In this document: positions 16,930 to 25,857 of the stretch, one piece after another
Layout of the letters: the number at the start of each line of letters is the position of its first letter
Numbering within the stretch: the first letter of the stretch is position 1
Origin: JAVKDP01 sp040222185
GTDB taxonomy: Bacteria; Bacteroidota; Rhodothermia; Balneolales; Balneolaceae
Direction of reading: 5' to 3'
DNA length: 64,000 bases
Assembly (NCBI GenBank): GCA_040222185.1
Contig: JAVKDP010000034.1
Span: forward strand, 1 to 64,000
The notes under the pieces: generated by a model
What the model saw: the letters and a program-made list of their open reading frames with translations, nothing else
Databases searched by the model: none
Told to the model about the DNA's origin: nothing
Program-made: the position numbers and the translations under genes

Positions 16930-19341
16930 CTAAAACTCGCAATAAAACATTGGGCCGGAGCCAATAGGCGATCCAGGTGGTGGATTTAAAGATCCTGGAA
17001 GTTCAAATTCAGCCGGATCGTCCAGGTAGCTGTCAATCATTAGTGCTGCCTGCATGGCTACTGCCCCGTCTTTTTCTTCTAACATTTCCTGTAGTTCAAC
17101 CAGTTTTCCGAATACAATAGCTTTAGTGAGTGGGTTTGTCTGTCTTGAAGCATGGAGCCGAATCAAATTAACGGTCACTAAATGATTTACTACGTTCTGG
17201 ATTGAACCGAGATAATCGTCTCCGGCACTTTTATCCCAGCTAGCATCGATAATAGAATCGATGGTTTCAGATAAACTGAGGTTATTATCGCGAGCGCCAT
17301 ACTCAACCAGGCGGTTGGCTCTCTGTGGATTTAGAATCAGGCTCAAAGGTACATTAGCAGCAGTTTGTGCTATTCCCAATGCATCAAGCGAAGGCCCGGT
17401 ATTTCCTCTGAAAAGCTCTCTTGATCCTCCAATCCCGGCCGGACGTGTTGGGATCATATCAAGAATATTTTCAGGAACAGCCAATACTTCAGGATCAATA
17501 GCTCTCAGCATTTCATTTAGGGCTTTCCTTTGGGTTGAAGCAGAAACAATTTCTGGAGTAGGCTGGTTGTCACCACGAAGCTTGTAGGTATAATCCAGCC
17601 CGCCAATGAGCTTTACCGTTCCTTCCAACTGGTAACGGTGGAATAAGTAAATAGGAACAAGGACATCTTCCAGCTGAGACATGGATGTTCCCATTGGAAT
17701 ATTCGCTTCTCCGAAATTATCGAGCGCGATTTTGCGCACTTCCAGGATGTGGGAAAGCTGGGAGCTTACATCAGAACCATATTCCCATAAATGAGCATAA
17801 GGATGGGCGCCACCCTGAGGCCGTGCATCACTATCAGAAATGTATTTTAATCCTGAGGAATGAGCATCCTCCAGTATTTTATTTAAAGCTTCGGCTTCAT
17901 TGGTTCCATCAGGGAAATCCTGGTATCCGAATGCAATGGTAACATTATCCCATGCACCAATTTTGTCATCATAAGCGTCCGATAAGTCTAGCTCTCCATT
18001 TTTGATATCAACTTTCGGGTGTGGATAATCCATTACGGAAGCACGGTCGTTTACACTTGCAGCAAAGTTGTGAAAAATACCAAGTGTATGGCCGATTTCA
18101 TGTGCCGAAAGCTGACGGATACGAGCCAAAGCCATTTCCAGCATTCTTGGGTCTTCGTCTGCCCCTTCTTCAAATGGAGCCAGTAAACCTGTTGCGATCA
18201 TATAATCCTGGCGAACCCTAAGCGAACCAAGGAGTACATTTCCTTTAATGATTTCTCCTGTTCTTGGATCAACAACGGAACCACCATATGACCAACCTCT
18301 CGTAGAGCGATGAACCCAGTTAATTACATTGTAGCGAATGTCCAGCGGGTGCGCATCATCAGGAAGGACTCTAACCTGGAAAGCATCTTTATACCCAGCT
18401 GCTTCAAAAGCCTGGTTCCACCAGCGGGCACCATCCAGCAGAGCGCTTCTAACCGGTTCCGGGGTTCCGTTATCTAAATAATAAACAATTGGCTCTACGG
18501 CTTCACTCATTTCGGCATTCGGGTTTTTCTTCTCCAGGCGATGCCGATTGATGTACCTAACCATCATGGGCTCATCAATTGGAGCAGCATAATCCATAAA
18601 TGAAGTGGCATAAAAACCACCACGCGGATCAAATAAACGAGGTTCATACTTATCATCCGGAAGCTCAACAAAAGAATGATGCTGGCGAACGGTAATAGAA
18701 GTCGGTGAAGGAACTACTGACCTGACCTGGCCACCGGGGTTTCTTCCACCAAAGGTAAGCAAGGTTTCAAACTCGGAGTTCTTTGGGAAGTTGAAAGTTC
18801 CTTCTGCATAGAGTGAAGAACGGCTTTTGTCGAGGCTGTAACTACCTTCGCCCCGTTGTTGTAATCGACCAATTACGCCATGAGCATCCCGGATTAGAAA
18901 AGGGGTTAAATCGATGAGATAGCTTCCCTTTTCTTCCGCTTCTATTTTAAAGCCATGAAGGATGGACGAAGCAAAGGCTTCCCGAACCGACTTTTTTTCA
19001 AGCTCGTTATCTGAAACTGCAATGTAATCCAGGTTAGGTTGAATAAGCATCAATTTTGGGCCGCGTTTTTCGAAATAAACCACGCGCTGACCACCTTGCT
19101 GGCTTCGATCCAACCCTATATCATTTGAACCAACACCTGCTGCTAAATAATTAGCGTATAAAAACTGTTCATTAAGGGCATCTACTTTAAGCCAGAGCTT
19201 ATCGTTGTCTTCATCATAGTAATAATCGAAATACCCTTTGGTTACCTTTAAATCTTTGGTTTTCTCTTGAATGGTGGGTGTTTGTGCGCTTACCTGAAGC
19301 GAAAGAATGCACCCCAGAATGAACAATAAACCTCGTTTCAT
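16930..19341 (-). CDS. Secreted zinc-dependent metalloprotease, DUF5117/DUF4953-type
   Basis: The 803-residue protein has a signal peptide (1-19, ending QVSAQ). A DUF5117-like N-terminal part (about 60-240) precedes a metzincin-like catalytic region with HEIGHTLGIFHNFAAS (about residue 410) and a following Met-turn-like SVMDYPHP. This is the HExxHxxGxxH zinc motif. The C-terminus is helical and ends PMFYCEF. Homologues are abundant in Bacteroidota and uncharacterised; a role in extracellular protein degradation is inferred. An 11-bp perfect inverted repeat sits just before its start. Confidence 0.85.
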   Translation of the reverse strand: MKRGLLFILGCILSLQVSAQTPTIQEKTKDLKVTKGYFDYYYDEDNDKLWLKVDALNEQFLYANYLAAGVGSNDIGLDRSQQGGQRVVYFEKRGPKLMLIQPNLDYIAVSDNELEKKSVREAFASSILHGFKIEAEEKGSYLIDLTPFLIRDAHGVIGRLQQRGEGSYSLDKSRSSLYAEGTFNFPKNSEFETLLTFGGRNPGGQVRSVVPSPTSITVRQHHSFVELPDDKYEPRLFDPRGGFYATSFMDYAAPIDEPMMVRYINRHRLEKKNPNAEMSEAVEPIVYYLDNGTPEPVRSALLDGARWWNQAFEAAGYKDAFQVRVLPDDAHPLDIRYNVINWVHRSTRGWSYGGSVVDPRTGEIIKGNVLLGSLRVRQDYMIATGLLAPFEEGADEDPRMLEMALARIRQLSAHEIGHTLGIFHNFAASVNDRASVMDYPHPKVDIKNGELDLSDAYDDKIGAWDNVTIAFGYQDFPDGTNEAEALNKILEDAHSSGLKYISDSDARPQGGAHPYAHLWEYGSDVSSQLSHILEVRKIALDNFGEANIPMGTSMSQLEDVLVPIYLFHRYQLEGTVKLIGGLDYTYKLRGDNQPTPEIVSASTQRKALNEMLRAIDPEVLAVPENILDMIPTRPAGIGGSRELFRGNTGPSLDALGIAQTAANVPLSLILNPQRANRLVEYGARDNNLSLSETIDSIIDASWDKSAGDDYLGSIQNVVNHLVTVNLIRLHASRQTNPLTKAIVFGKLVELQEMLEEKDGAVAMQAALMIDSYLDDPAEFELPGSLNPPPGSPIGSGPMFYCEF

Positions 19342-19344
19342 AGA

Positions 19345-19379
19345 TTCTTGTAGTTACGTTAGAATTGGAACTACAAGAA
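19345..19379 (-). promoter_or_regulatory. Inverted repeat in the metalloprotease leader
   Basis: Perfect arms TTCTTGTAGTT (19345-19355) and AACTACAAGAA (19369-19379), 13 bp apart, lie 4 bases before the metalloprotease ATG on the minus strand. It could form an RNA hairpin that masks the start, or serve as a DNA operator. Confidence 0.45.
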
Positions 19380-19453
19380 AACGGTTTTTAAGGGGATTTA
19401 AAATCCCAAATAAAGCTTTTTACAATGGCATTTCTCTGGGTTTATAGAATGAT

Positions 19454-20788
19454 CTAAAGAATCTCTTTCTTCTCCATCCGGGCAAAGTAATCTTTCGCAG
19501 CATCCATCACTTTTGGGGATAGAAGTAAAGCAACCGTCATTGTCGGGATGGCCATAACCGCGTACATACCATCAATAAGGTTTATGATTGCTGAAATACT
19601 TGCGGTAGCTCCCAGTAAAATGGAACCCACATAAAACAGGTTATACCACTTCTGACGTTGTGCGCCGGCAAGGAACCCAAGACACTTGGTACCATAATAA
19701 GAGTAGGTGAACAGTGAACTGGCCGCAAAGATCGTAACACTAATCATTAACAAGTAAATACCAATTGGCCCAAGAGCTTCTTCAAATGCAGATGCTGTTA
19801 AAGTAATACCGTTTTCGTCTCCGGTTCTCCAAACATCAGTTACTAAAATGGCTAAGGCAGTCATTGTACAAACAACAATGGTATCAATAAAAGGCCCGAG
19901 CATGGCAACGAGCCCTTCACGTACCGGTTCTTTTGTTTTAGCGGCACCATGAGCTAGCGTTGCTGTACCGATACCAGCTTCGTTTGAGAATGCTGCTCTT
20001 CGAACACCTAAAATGATAAGGGCTCCAATTGCCCCGCCCATAGCAGCATCAGCTGTAAATGCATCTGTCACAATTAGGAGTAAATATTCACCAAGTACAT
20101 CGAAGTGAATTCCCAGTATTACTAACACACATGCAACATAAAGCACAACCATTGAAGGCACCATTTTGCTGGCTACTTTCCCGATTCTCTTAATTCCACC
20201 AAAAATTACAGTTCCAACTACCAACAGAATAATGATGCCTGTAATCAGATCGGTCATAAAATGATTATTGGGATCTGCTAAGCCATTAGGCACAAGAATA
20301 ACATCACGGATAGCCTGGTTCAGCTGGTTTGCCTGGAAAACAGGAAGGGCTCCAAACATTCCTGCTACGGCAAAGAGTGCCGCTAAAGGTTTCCATTTTT
20401 TCCCGAGGCCTTCGGTAATCATATACATGGTTCCACCCTGGATATCTCCATTGGAATCTTTTCCACGATACATAATGGAAAGGGTACAGGTAAAGAATTT
20501 GGTTGCAATCCCAACCAGCGCGCTCATCCACATCCAGAATACAGCTCCGGGGCCACCGGCTGCAATGGCTACGGCTACACCACTAATGTTTCCTAAACCT
20601 ATAGTTGCGGCTAACGCGCTCGACAACGCCTCAAAGTGGTTGATATCTCCCGGATCATCCGGGTCATCATACTTCCCTCTTAAAATATTTACGGCATGGC
20701 CAAAGTAGCGATAAGGAGTCATGCGGGAGTAAATCATGAAGTACAGCCCACCTCCACAAAGAAGTACTACTAAAGGTGTTCCCCACAT
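19454..20788 (-). CDS. Alanine/glycine:cation symporter (AGCS family)
   Basis: The membrane protein (444 residues from the ATG) has about 10-11 TM segments and the AGCS signatures GNISGVAVAIAAGGPGAVFWMW, GGTMYMITEGLG and RRAAFSNEAGIGTATLAH. It imports small neutral amino acids with Na+ or H+. The ATG at 20788 removes part of the usual N-terminal helix. The frame stays open for 14 codons upstream (LETLENLLSAFSSF) from a CTG at 20830, which fits the family's amphipathic lead-in, so a CTG start is possible. The stop codon TGA lies two codons before that CTG. Confidence 0.88.
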   Translation of the reverse strand: MWGTPLVVLLCGGGLYFMIYSRMTPYRYFGHAVNILRGKYDDPDDPGDINHFEALSSALAATIGLGNISGVAVAIAAGGPGAVFWMWMSALVGIATKFFTCTLSIMYRGKDSNGDIQGGTMYMITEGLGKKWKPLAALFAVAGMFGALPVFQANQLNQAIRDVILVPNGLADPNNHFMTDLITGIIILLVVGTVIFGGIKRIGKVASKMVPSMVVLYVACVLVILGIHFDVLGEYLLLIVTDAFTADAAMGGAIGALIILGVRRAAFSNEAGIGTATLAHGAAKTKEPVREGLVAMLGPFIDTIVVCTMTALAILVTDVWRTGDENGITLTASAFEEALGPIGIYLLMISVTIFAASSLFTYSYYGTKCLGFLAGAQRQKWYNLFYVGSILLGATASISAIINLIDGMYAVMAIPTMTVALLLSPKVMDAAKDYFARMEKKEIL

Positions 20789-20969
20789 GAATGATGAAAA
20801 GGCGGATAAAAGATTCTCTAAAGTTTCCAGAAGTCAAGAAGTTGGTTTCGGTTGGGTAAGTGGCATATAAGCGGTCAATGTAACCTTAATGAGTAAAATC
20901 GGCAATCAGGGAAGATTAACGTTCGTAAATTAAAAAATTGCCCGTTTCAACATTTCTCGGGAACAGAGG

Positions 20970-21644
20970 TTATTTCAACCCGAAAAAACTGGCAATACCG
21001 TTAATCACAAACTGAACACCAATAGCCAGCGCGATAAAACCCATCATTCTGGTGGTAGCGGTCATACCAGAACGCCCAATGGCTTTGCTTAACCAGGGAG
21101 ATACACGCATAATAGACCAGGCCAACAATGCGATTAAGAAAATAGCCACAGTGTGTATGATGAAATCAACAGGCCCGGACGCTTGTGAACCAAAACCGAT
21201 TACCACAGCAATACTTCCCGGACCGGAGAGTAGGGGCATCGCTAAGGGACTAAAGGAAACATCCTCTTTGTCCATTGCCGCTTCCTTGTCCTTACGGGTT
21301 AATTTTCTTCCACCTGTTTCCGGGTTTAACATCGAAAATCCGGCGCGCATAATTACCAGGCCACCAGCAATACGAATACCTGAAAGGCTGATGCCAAAAA
21401 AGCTGAGTATATAAGTTCCAACAAAAAGGAATACAGCCAGGATACAGAACATATAAACACTTGCCTTCCGGGCCATTTTAGCTTTTTCGTCAGCCGTATT
21501 TTGTTCCGTTAACGACATAAATACAGGCATAGCTGTAAGCGGGTTAACCACAGAAAAAAGAGAAGTAAAACTGGCTATTAGTAGTGCTCCGGTGCCCATC
21601 ACATCAGTAGAGAAAGAAATTATATCATTTAGTAATTGTTCCAT
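20970..21644 (-). CDS. MarC/UPF0056 family integral membrane protein
   Basis: The 224-residue protein has six TM segments with the MarC features LIASFTSLFSVVNPLTAMPVFMSLT, RIAGGLVIMRAGFSML and PLAMPLLSGPGSIAVVIGFG. The family was once linked to multiple antibiotic resistance; its real substrate is not settled. I prefer the ATG at 21644 over an in-frame GTG at 21662. It is transcribed on the minus strand and diverges from the GAF-domain gene with about 80-115 bp between them. Confidence 0.88.
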   Translation of the reverse strand: MEQLLNDIISFSTDVMGTGALLIASFTSLFSVVNPLTAMPVFMSLTEQNTADEKAKMARKASVYMFCILAVFLFVGTYILSFFGISLSGIRIAGGLVIMRAGFSMLNPETGGRKLTRKDKEAAMDKEDVSFSPLAMPLLSGPGSIAVVIGFGSQASGPVDFIIHTVAIFLIALLAWSIMRVSPWLSKAIGRSGMTATTRMMGFIALAIGVQFVINGIASFFGLK

Positions 21645-21765
21645 CGCGTCAAAGATACGCACCTTTTTGAAAACTTAAATGGGCTCATAGTTTCTTTTTA
21701 TCAAAGCTTAACTTTATTTCCTCGTGGTTTCTTTTATTTTCGGAGACACTTTAATTTTGATGATC

Positions 21766-22242
21766 ATGAACGCGACCGAAGAACTTTCCATACAAGAAAA
21801 GCTGATTAGCTCAGCTGAAGAAATCCTATCCAGAGAAGTAACCAGAGATGAAAAGCTTTTCGCTATCTGTGAATTACTGGCAGATGAAGTCCCAACATTT
21901 AACTGGGTTGGTTTTTATATGGCAGACCCTGATGGGAAAGATGAGCTTGTTTTAGGGCCATTTGTAGGGGCGCGAACAGATCATAACCGGATTCCTTTTG
22001 GTAAGGGGATTTGCGGCCAGGTTGCGTTGAGCCACGAGACCATTGTTTCACAAGATGTATATGCAGAGGAAAATTACCTGGCGTGCAGCATTGATGTACA
22101 ATCCGAAATTGTAGTTCCAATCATGAAAGGAGGCCAATTCGTAGCGCAACTGGACATTGATTCACACACCAAAAACTCAATTACCCGGGAACAGCAAGAA
22201 CTTCTCGAGAAAATGTGTACTATGATCTCGGAAGAATTTTAA
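21766..22242 (+). CDS. GAF-domain protein, free-methionine-R-sulfoxide reductase-like
   Basis: About 158 residues from the ATG at 21766 (M-N-A-T-E); an earlier in-frame GTG (21724) and ATG (21760) also exist. A single GAF domain matches the fRMsr/YebR family (FNWVGFYM, IPFGKGICGQVA, YLACSIDVQSEIVVPI). Two of three catalytic cysteines are kept, in GICG and LACS. The cysteine that normally precedes RIPFG (C84 in E. coli) is replaced (DHNRIPFG), so the standard disulfide-relay chemistry may be altered. The TerB-like gene follows after 23 bases. Confidence 0.75.
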   Translation: MNATEELSIQEKLISSAEEILSREVTRDEKLFAICELLADEVPTFNWVGFYMADPDGKDELVLGPFVGARTDHNRIPFGKGICGQVALSHETIVSQDVYAEENYLACSIDVQSEIVVPIMKGGQFVAQLDIDSHTKNSITREQQELLEKMCTMISEEF

Positions 22243-22265
22243 CTCTCTGATACAGGTTACATACT

Positions 22266-22619
22266 ATGAGCACCTACGCCTTAACCGACGAAACAGCAAT
22301 TGACGTATTAATTTTCTGGATTGAAAGTACAGATGGTAGTATTTCCTATCGTGAGCAGGTTGCGGTGAAACGAGTTCTTGAAAACATGAACTACGACATG
22401 AGTACTTATCATCAAACCATGAGCCATATTGGAGCGATGAGCACAGAGAATGTAAAGAAGGTGGTTGAAGAGGCGATTAGCTATGTAAAATCTAACTTTA
22501 GTGATGATGGTAAAAGGCTGGTTTTTAGCCTGTTGGACACCATTGCGACCTGTGAGGGCAAAATAGATGCATCGCAAACCGAGAAAATTAATCGCTTAAA
22601 GGACGAGTTCGCCCTGTAG
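22266..22619 (+). CDS. TerB-like helical protein
   Basis: The 117-residue all-helical protein resembles the tellurite-resistance TerB family. IESTDGSISYREQVAVKRVL in the first half and ATCEGKIDASQTEKINRLKDEF in the second give the paired acidic 'DGxIxxxE' helix-loop repeats of TerB, which may bind metal. It follows the GAF protein by 23 bases in the same direction, suggesting an operon. There are no other ter genes nearby, so a tellurite role is not supported. Confidence 0.65.
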   Translation: MSTYALTDETAIDVLIFWIESTDGSISYREQVAVKRVLENMNYDMSTYHQTMSHIGAMSTENVKKVVEEAISYVKSNFSDDGKRLVFSLLDTIATCEGKIDASQTEKINRLKDEFAL

Positions 22620-22626
22620 AAGAGGC

Positions 22627-23118
22627 TTAAAAGGTAATCGTCGTTATTTTTTTAAGATTATCCAGGCGGTATGAGATTTCGTCATCGATAGCAGTTTTAT
22701 AATAATCGATAAAAACTTCAGATGGGTATCCATAGGCAGCATTAAAAGCAAAATCCATTTCGTCCGCTTCTTTAGCTGCTTTTTTTAGCTCCTCAAACAG
22801 TTGATCAATGGTGTAGTATATTTCAGGGTAAACGTCCAGGATATTTATAGTTTCGCCATCTATCTCAACTGTAATGGGCTCTTCGGTTTCAGGGTCAAGA
22901 ACATGAATAACAGAGTCGCCATCAACTACTACGGTTACCTCTGCGGTAAATGGGCAAAAACAAGACCGCTTGAATTGATAAGAATAGGTAGGAACCTTTG
23001 TGACGTTCCACTTTGCTTGAGAGTTTTCAAGGCTTCTAATTTGTTTATCGAATTCACTTTGATTAGAACACCCGATTAGTATCCCGAACAAAACAGTAAG
23101 AAGGAAGAAGTTTTTCAT
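22627..23118 (-). CDS. DUF6174 lipoprotein
   Basis: The 163-residue protein has a lipoprotein signal (FLLTVLFGILIGCSNQS, lipobox cysteine at residue 17). It has the DUF6174 pattern: YSYQFKRSCFCPFTAEVTVV, a D-rich middle, and VEVFIDYYKTAIDDEISYRL near the end. The two cysteines in SCFCP are typical of the family. Function is unknown. It converges on the TerB-like gene, with only 7 bases between the stops. Confidence 0.75.
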   Translation of the reverse strand: MKNFFLLTVLFGILIGCSNQSEFDKQIRSLENSQAKWNVTKVPTYSYQFKRSCFCPFTAEVTVVVDGDSVIHVLDPETEEPITVEIDGETINILDVYPEIYYTIDQLFEELKKAAKEADEMDFAFNAAYGYPSEVFIDYYKTAIDDEISYRLDNLKKITTITF

Positions 23119-23195
23119 AGCGCAGAGAGATTTAATTACGGTTTGTAAGAAAAGAACTCCTCGAATAAAGACCAGTCACATATTGATGTGATTGG

Positions 23196-23417
23196 CTAAA
23201 AATCCGGGCATTTATTTTTTGAAACCAGCGAGATATGATTTAACTCTTCAGCAAATAGTGTTTTTTGAACCCCTGAATTTTCCCGGTTGGCATACCATTC
23301 ATCCTTAAGTGTTCCCTGGACCGAGACATAAAATAAAAGCCCGTCATTGTCGCTAATCGAAAAAGGCAATCCGCTACTATTTACAAGATTCACAAGATCC
23401 GACTGAAACCGCCACAC
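23196..23417 (-). CDS. Small hypothetical protein, uncertain start
   Basis: The 73-residue reading begins with GTG at 23417. The frame stays open upstream to a TAA, encoding GSTFTLCDESEV before the GTG with no better start. The composition looks protein-like and it fills an otherwise empty gap between two lipoprotein genes. I do not recognise a family. It may be a real short gene or the remnant of a longer one that has lost its 5' end. Confidence 0.35.
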   Translation of the reverse strand: MWRFQSDLVNLVNSSGLPFSISDNDGLLFYVSVQGTLKDEWYANRENSGVQKTLFAEELNHISLVSKNKCPDF

Positions 23418-23474
23418 TTCGCTTTCATCGCAAAGGGTAAAAGTAGAGCCAAGTTAACCTGTGTTTATCCCTTA

Positions 23475-24188
23475 TTAACTTTTAAAATTATCTGTTTTAA
23501 AAAACGACTCTGAAACACGATTAAGCTGAGTAATCACAGAAAGTGCGTTAAGAATTTCAGGGGTTTTTTGAGACTGATCCGGATTCGTATAACTATAAGA
23601 GCGGTAGTAATTGCCATGACGCACCTGGGTATTGAATTTCCATGAATTCCCACTTTGTGCAGAAGAGCTTTGGCCAGAAAGCGTCCAGATACTATCTCTT
23701 TCTAAAGCATTATAGATTTGTTCCCAGTTTGGCTCTACACTGTAAATAGGCGTGCAGTACTGGTATTGGGCAGTTTCTTTGAATTCAGAGCATCGCCCAT
23801 TTAAATGCTGCTCCATATTTTGGAAAGCGTCTGTCAAGCTCGCAGAAGTTTCCTTTTCCCAAAAAAGAACACTCTCTCCTTTTATCCCCTTGCGGTTAGA
23901 AATTTTGAAAAGATGATAAGGGGCTTTATTTGAGGTTAAAACAAACCTGAATTCTTCCTGTTTTTTCTTAAAGGGTGACTCAACAAGGTTTCCCCAACCT
24001 AAAGAGTCTTCAATTTCAGCAGGAAAGGATAAAGCTCTTTGCGGAAGAGGTTCTACAGAAAGGTCTCTGAAATTAGAATCCGCAAGCTTATTGGTAGTTC
24101 GGTTGCATCCCATTAATAACAAAAGGAGAGTAAGTCCGGATAAAAGAACCTGGCGATTCGGTATTATTTTATACCCCTTATTCAACAC
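23475..24188 (-). CDS. Hypothetical lipoprotein
   Basis: The 237-residue protein has a lipoprotein signal (LLSGLTLLLLLMGCNRTTN, lipobox cysteine about residue 28) and no family I can name. The body is rich in polar and aromatic residues with a repeated SYSYTNPDQSQ-like stretch. Its start lies inside the 3' end of the DUF1080-like gene (11-bp overlap), so the two are translationally coupled. It may be the outer-membrane-attached partner of that operon. Confidence 0.6.
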   Translation of the reverse strand: MLNKGYKIIPNRQVLLSGLTLLLLLMGCNRTTNKLADSNFRDLSVEPLPQRALSFPAEIEDSLGWGNLVESPFKKKQEEFRFVLTSNKAPYHLFKISNRKGIKGESVLFWEKETSASLTDAFQNMEQHLNGRCSEFKETAQYQYCTPIYSVEPNWEQIYNALERDSIWTLSGQSSSAQSGNSWKFNTQVRHGNYYRSYSYTNPDQSQKTPEILNALSVITQLNRVSESFFKTDNFKS

Positions 24189-24855
24189 TTAAATCTTCAA
24201 TGTGGAGGTTAACCTGGTGATTAACTCTGAGACCGAATATTCCATCTGTAACCCAACCATCTGCACTAATGCTGGAAACTTCTGTACCATTAATATGGAA
24301 CTTGATCATACCATCAACTACTTCAACTGCCAGCTCATTGGTTCCTGTCGGGTCATCGCCACCTACATATTTTACGATGGTATCAGAAGCAGTCCACCCA
24401 ATAATATTCTCAGTTTCAGAGCCTTTTCGGGCTTTCACTAGAAAGTCTCCGGTGTTGCGTATCAGGAAGTAAAGGTACTCCTGGGAGTCTTCCTGGAGAT
24501 TTTTTCCGCCAAAAAATAATCCAAACCCTTCACGGTCTCTCCCCTTGGTGTCAAAGAGGTGTATTAGCGATTTAATTTTGAAATCGCTGGAAACCACACT
24601 TTCCGGGTGATAAAAAATGGCTCTCGGCCCTGTTGTGATATGCCAGCCGGGAGTCATATTCACAAAAAAGATATCGGCAGTTTCAGCATCCGAACCAACT
24701 ACAACCTCCGCGTTTGGTCGGTCTAACCTGATCTCCCATCCCTCGGGCACGGCGAGGTTTTCCCCTTGAGGAACTTTTGCATCGGGTATTCCCTGGGCAA
24801 AAGCAGTTGAGATTAATAGTAATGTGGTAAGAAGTAATCCAAGTGTCTTTTTCAT
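24178..24855 (-). CDS. Secreted beta-jelly-roll protein (DUF1080/concanavalin-like)
   Basis: The 225-residue protein has a signal peptide (1-20, ending STAFAQ) and a lectin-like sandwich domain. The pattern DGMIKFHINGTEVSSIS...DGIFGLRVNHQVNLHIEDLSVE at the end matches DUF1080/3-keto-disaccharide-hydrolase-like proteins. A strong AGGAGG lies five bases before the ATG. This is uncommon here and suggests high translation. It follows the TIM-barrel isomerase gene by 18 bases. Enzymatic activity is not proven. Confidence 0.7.
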   Translation of the reverse strand: MKKTLGLLLTTLLLISTAFAQGIPDAKVPQGENLAVPEGWEIRLDRPNAEVVVGSDAETADIFFVNMTPGWHITTGPRAIFYHPESVVSSDFKIKSLIHLFDTKGRDREGFGLFFGGKNLQEDSQEYLYFLIRNTGDFLVKARKGSETENIIGWTASDTIVKYVGGDDPTGTNELAVEVVDGMIKFHINGTEVSSISADGWVTDGIFGLRVNHQVNLHIEDLSVE

Positions 24856-24873
24856 TTTATCCTCCTGAATATA

Positions 24874-25740
24874 TTAAACGGAACAAATTTCAACTCCCTG
24901 GCGGAGAGAGGCGAAAATATCTTCATTTTTTGGAATGAACTCCTGGGCAACGAAACCATCAAATCCAGTTTCAGAGATAGCCTCCATAATAGCTTTATAG
25001 TTCAGCTCCTGTGTTTCGTCAATTTCATTTCTTCCAGGCACGCCACCAGTATGATAATGCCCTATATAATCTTTGTACTTCCTTATGGTTGCTATGATAT
25101 CACCTTCCATAATCTGCATATGATAGATATCATACAGCAATTTGAAATTATCCAGCCCCAGCTTTTCACACAAAGCTACGCCCCACTCTGTATGGTCACA
25201 TTGATAGTCAGCATGATCTACTCTGGAGTTCAGAAGTTCCATACAGATGGTCAGATCAAATTCAGCAGCTTTTTTAACAACAGGTTCGAGCCCAACAGCA
25301 CAATTTTCTAATCCTGCGTCATCATCCAACCCGTTTCTATTTCCTGAAAAACAGATAATGTTTTTAAACCCAGCCTCTGCTACTACAGGAATTAATGCTT
25401 CATAGTTTTTTTGTAATTGACCGTGCAGGGAAGGGTCGTTAAAGCCTTCGGTTAGGCTAAGAGGGACGGAATTGGCCATGGCGCATGTCAAACCATAACG
25501 CTTAATAGTATCAAAGTCCTCGGGGTTGAGTAGCTCAATAGACTGGATTCCTATATCCACTGCCGCTTCGCAAAGCTCATCAAGAGATTTACTACCATAT
25601 GGCCAGCGACAAACGGAATGACGGAAGCTTTGGACAAGATCTTTTTTTCTTTCAGGTTTATTATCAGTCGATAAGTCTAAAACACCTAAAAGTGAAGCGC
25701 TTGCGATTCCCTTTAATGCCTCTTTCCGTGAGATTCCCAT
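24874..25740 (-). CDS. Hydroxypyruvate-isomerase-like sugar isomerase/epimerase (TIM barrel)
   Basis: The 288-residue protein begins with an export-like leader (ISRKEALKGIASASLLGVL) and continues into an AP-endonuclease-2-type TIM barrel. Metal-binding residues are visible in MELLNSRVDH, LLYDIYHMQIMEGD and GHYHTGGVPGRNEID, as in hydroxypyruvate isomerase and related epimerases. In this group such exported barrels act on oxidised sugars; the exact substrate is unknown. It diverges from the GMC oxidoreductase with 117 bp between the starts. Confidence 0.8.
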   Translation of the reverse strand: MGISRKEALKGIASASLLGVLDLSTDNKPERKKDLVQSFRHSVCRWPYGSKSLDELCEAAVDIGIQSIELLNPEDFDTIKRYGLTCAMANSVPLSLTEGFNDPSLHGQLQKNYEALIPVVAEAGFKNIICFSGNRNGLDDDAGLENCAVGLEPVVKKAAEFDLTICMELLNSRVDHADYQCDHTEWGVALCEKLGLDNFKLLYDIYHMQIMEGDIIATIRKYKDYIGHYHTGGVPGRNEIDETQELNYKAIMEAISETGFDGFVAQEFIPKNEDIFASLRQGVEICSV

Positions 25741-25857
25741 AAGGTGATTGATTTTTTTGCGGCTAGTTTATTTACTTGAATAATATTTACAAATCTCAGA
25801 TTGTATGCCAATAATTTTTATTTACATTAATGTCTATTCGTCTAACCAAAAGAACAC

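Noticed and set aside
22266..22619. Tellurite-resistance cassette around the TerB-like gene
   Set aside because: No TerC, TerD or TerZ genes are nearby, so the TerB similarity does not support a tellurite role.
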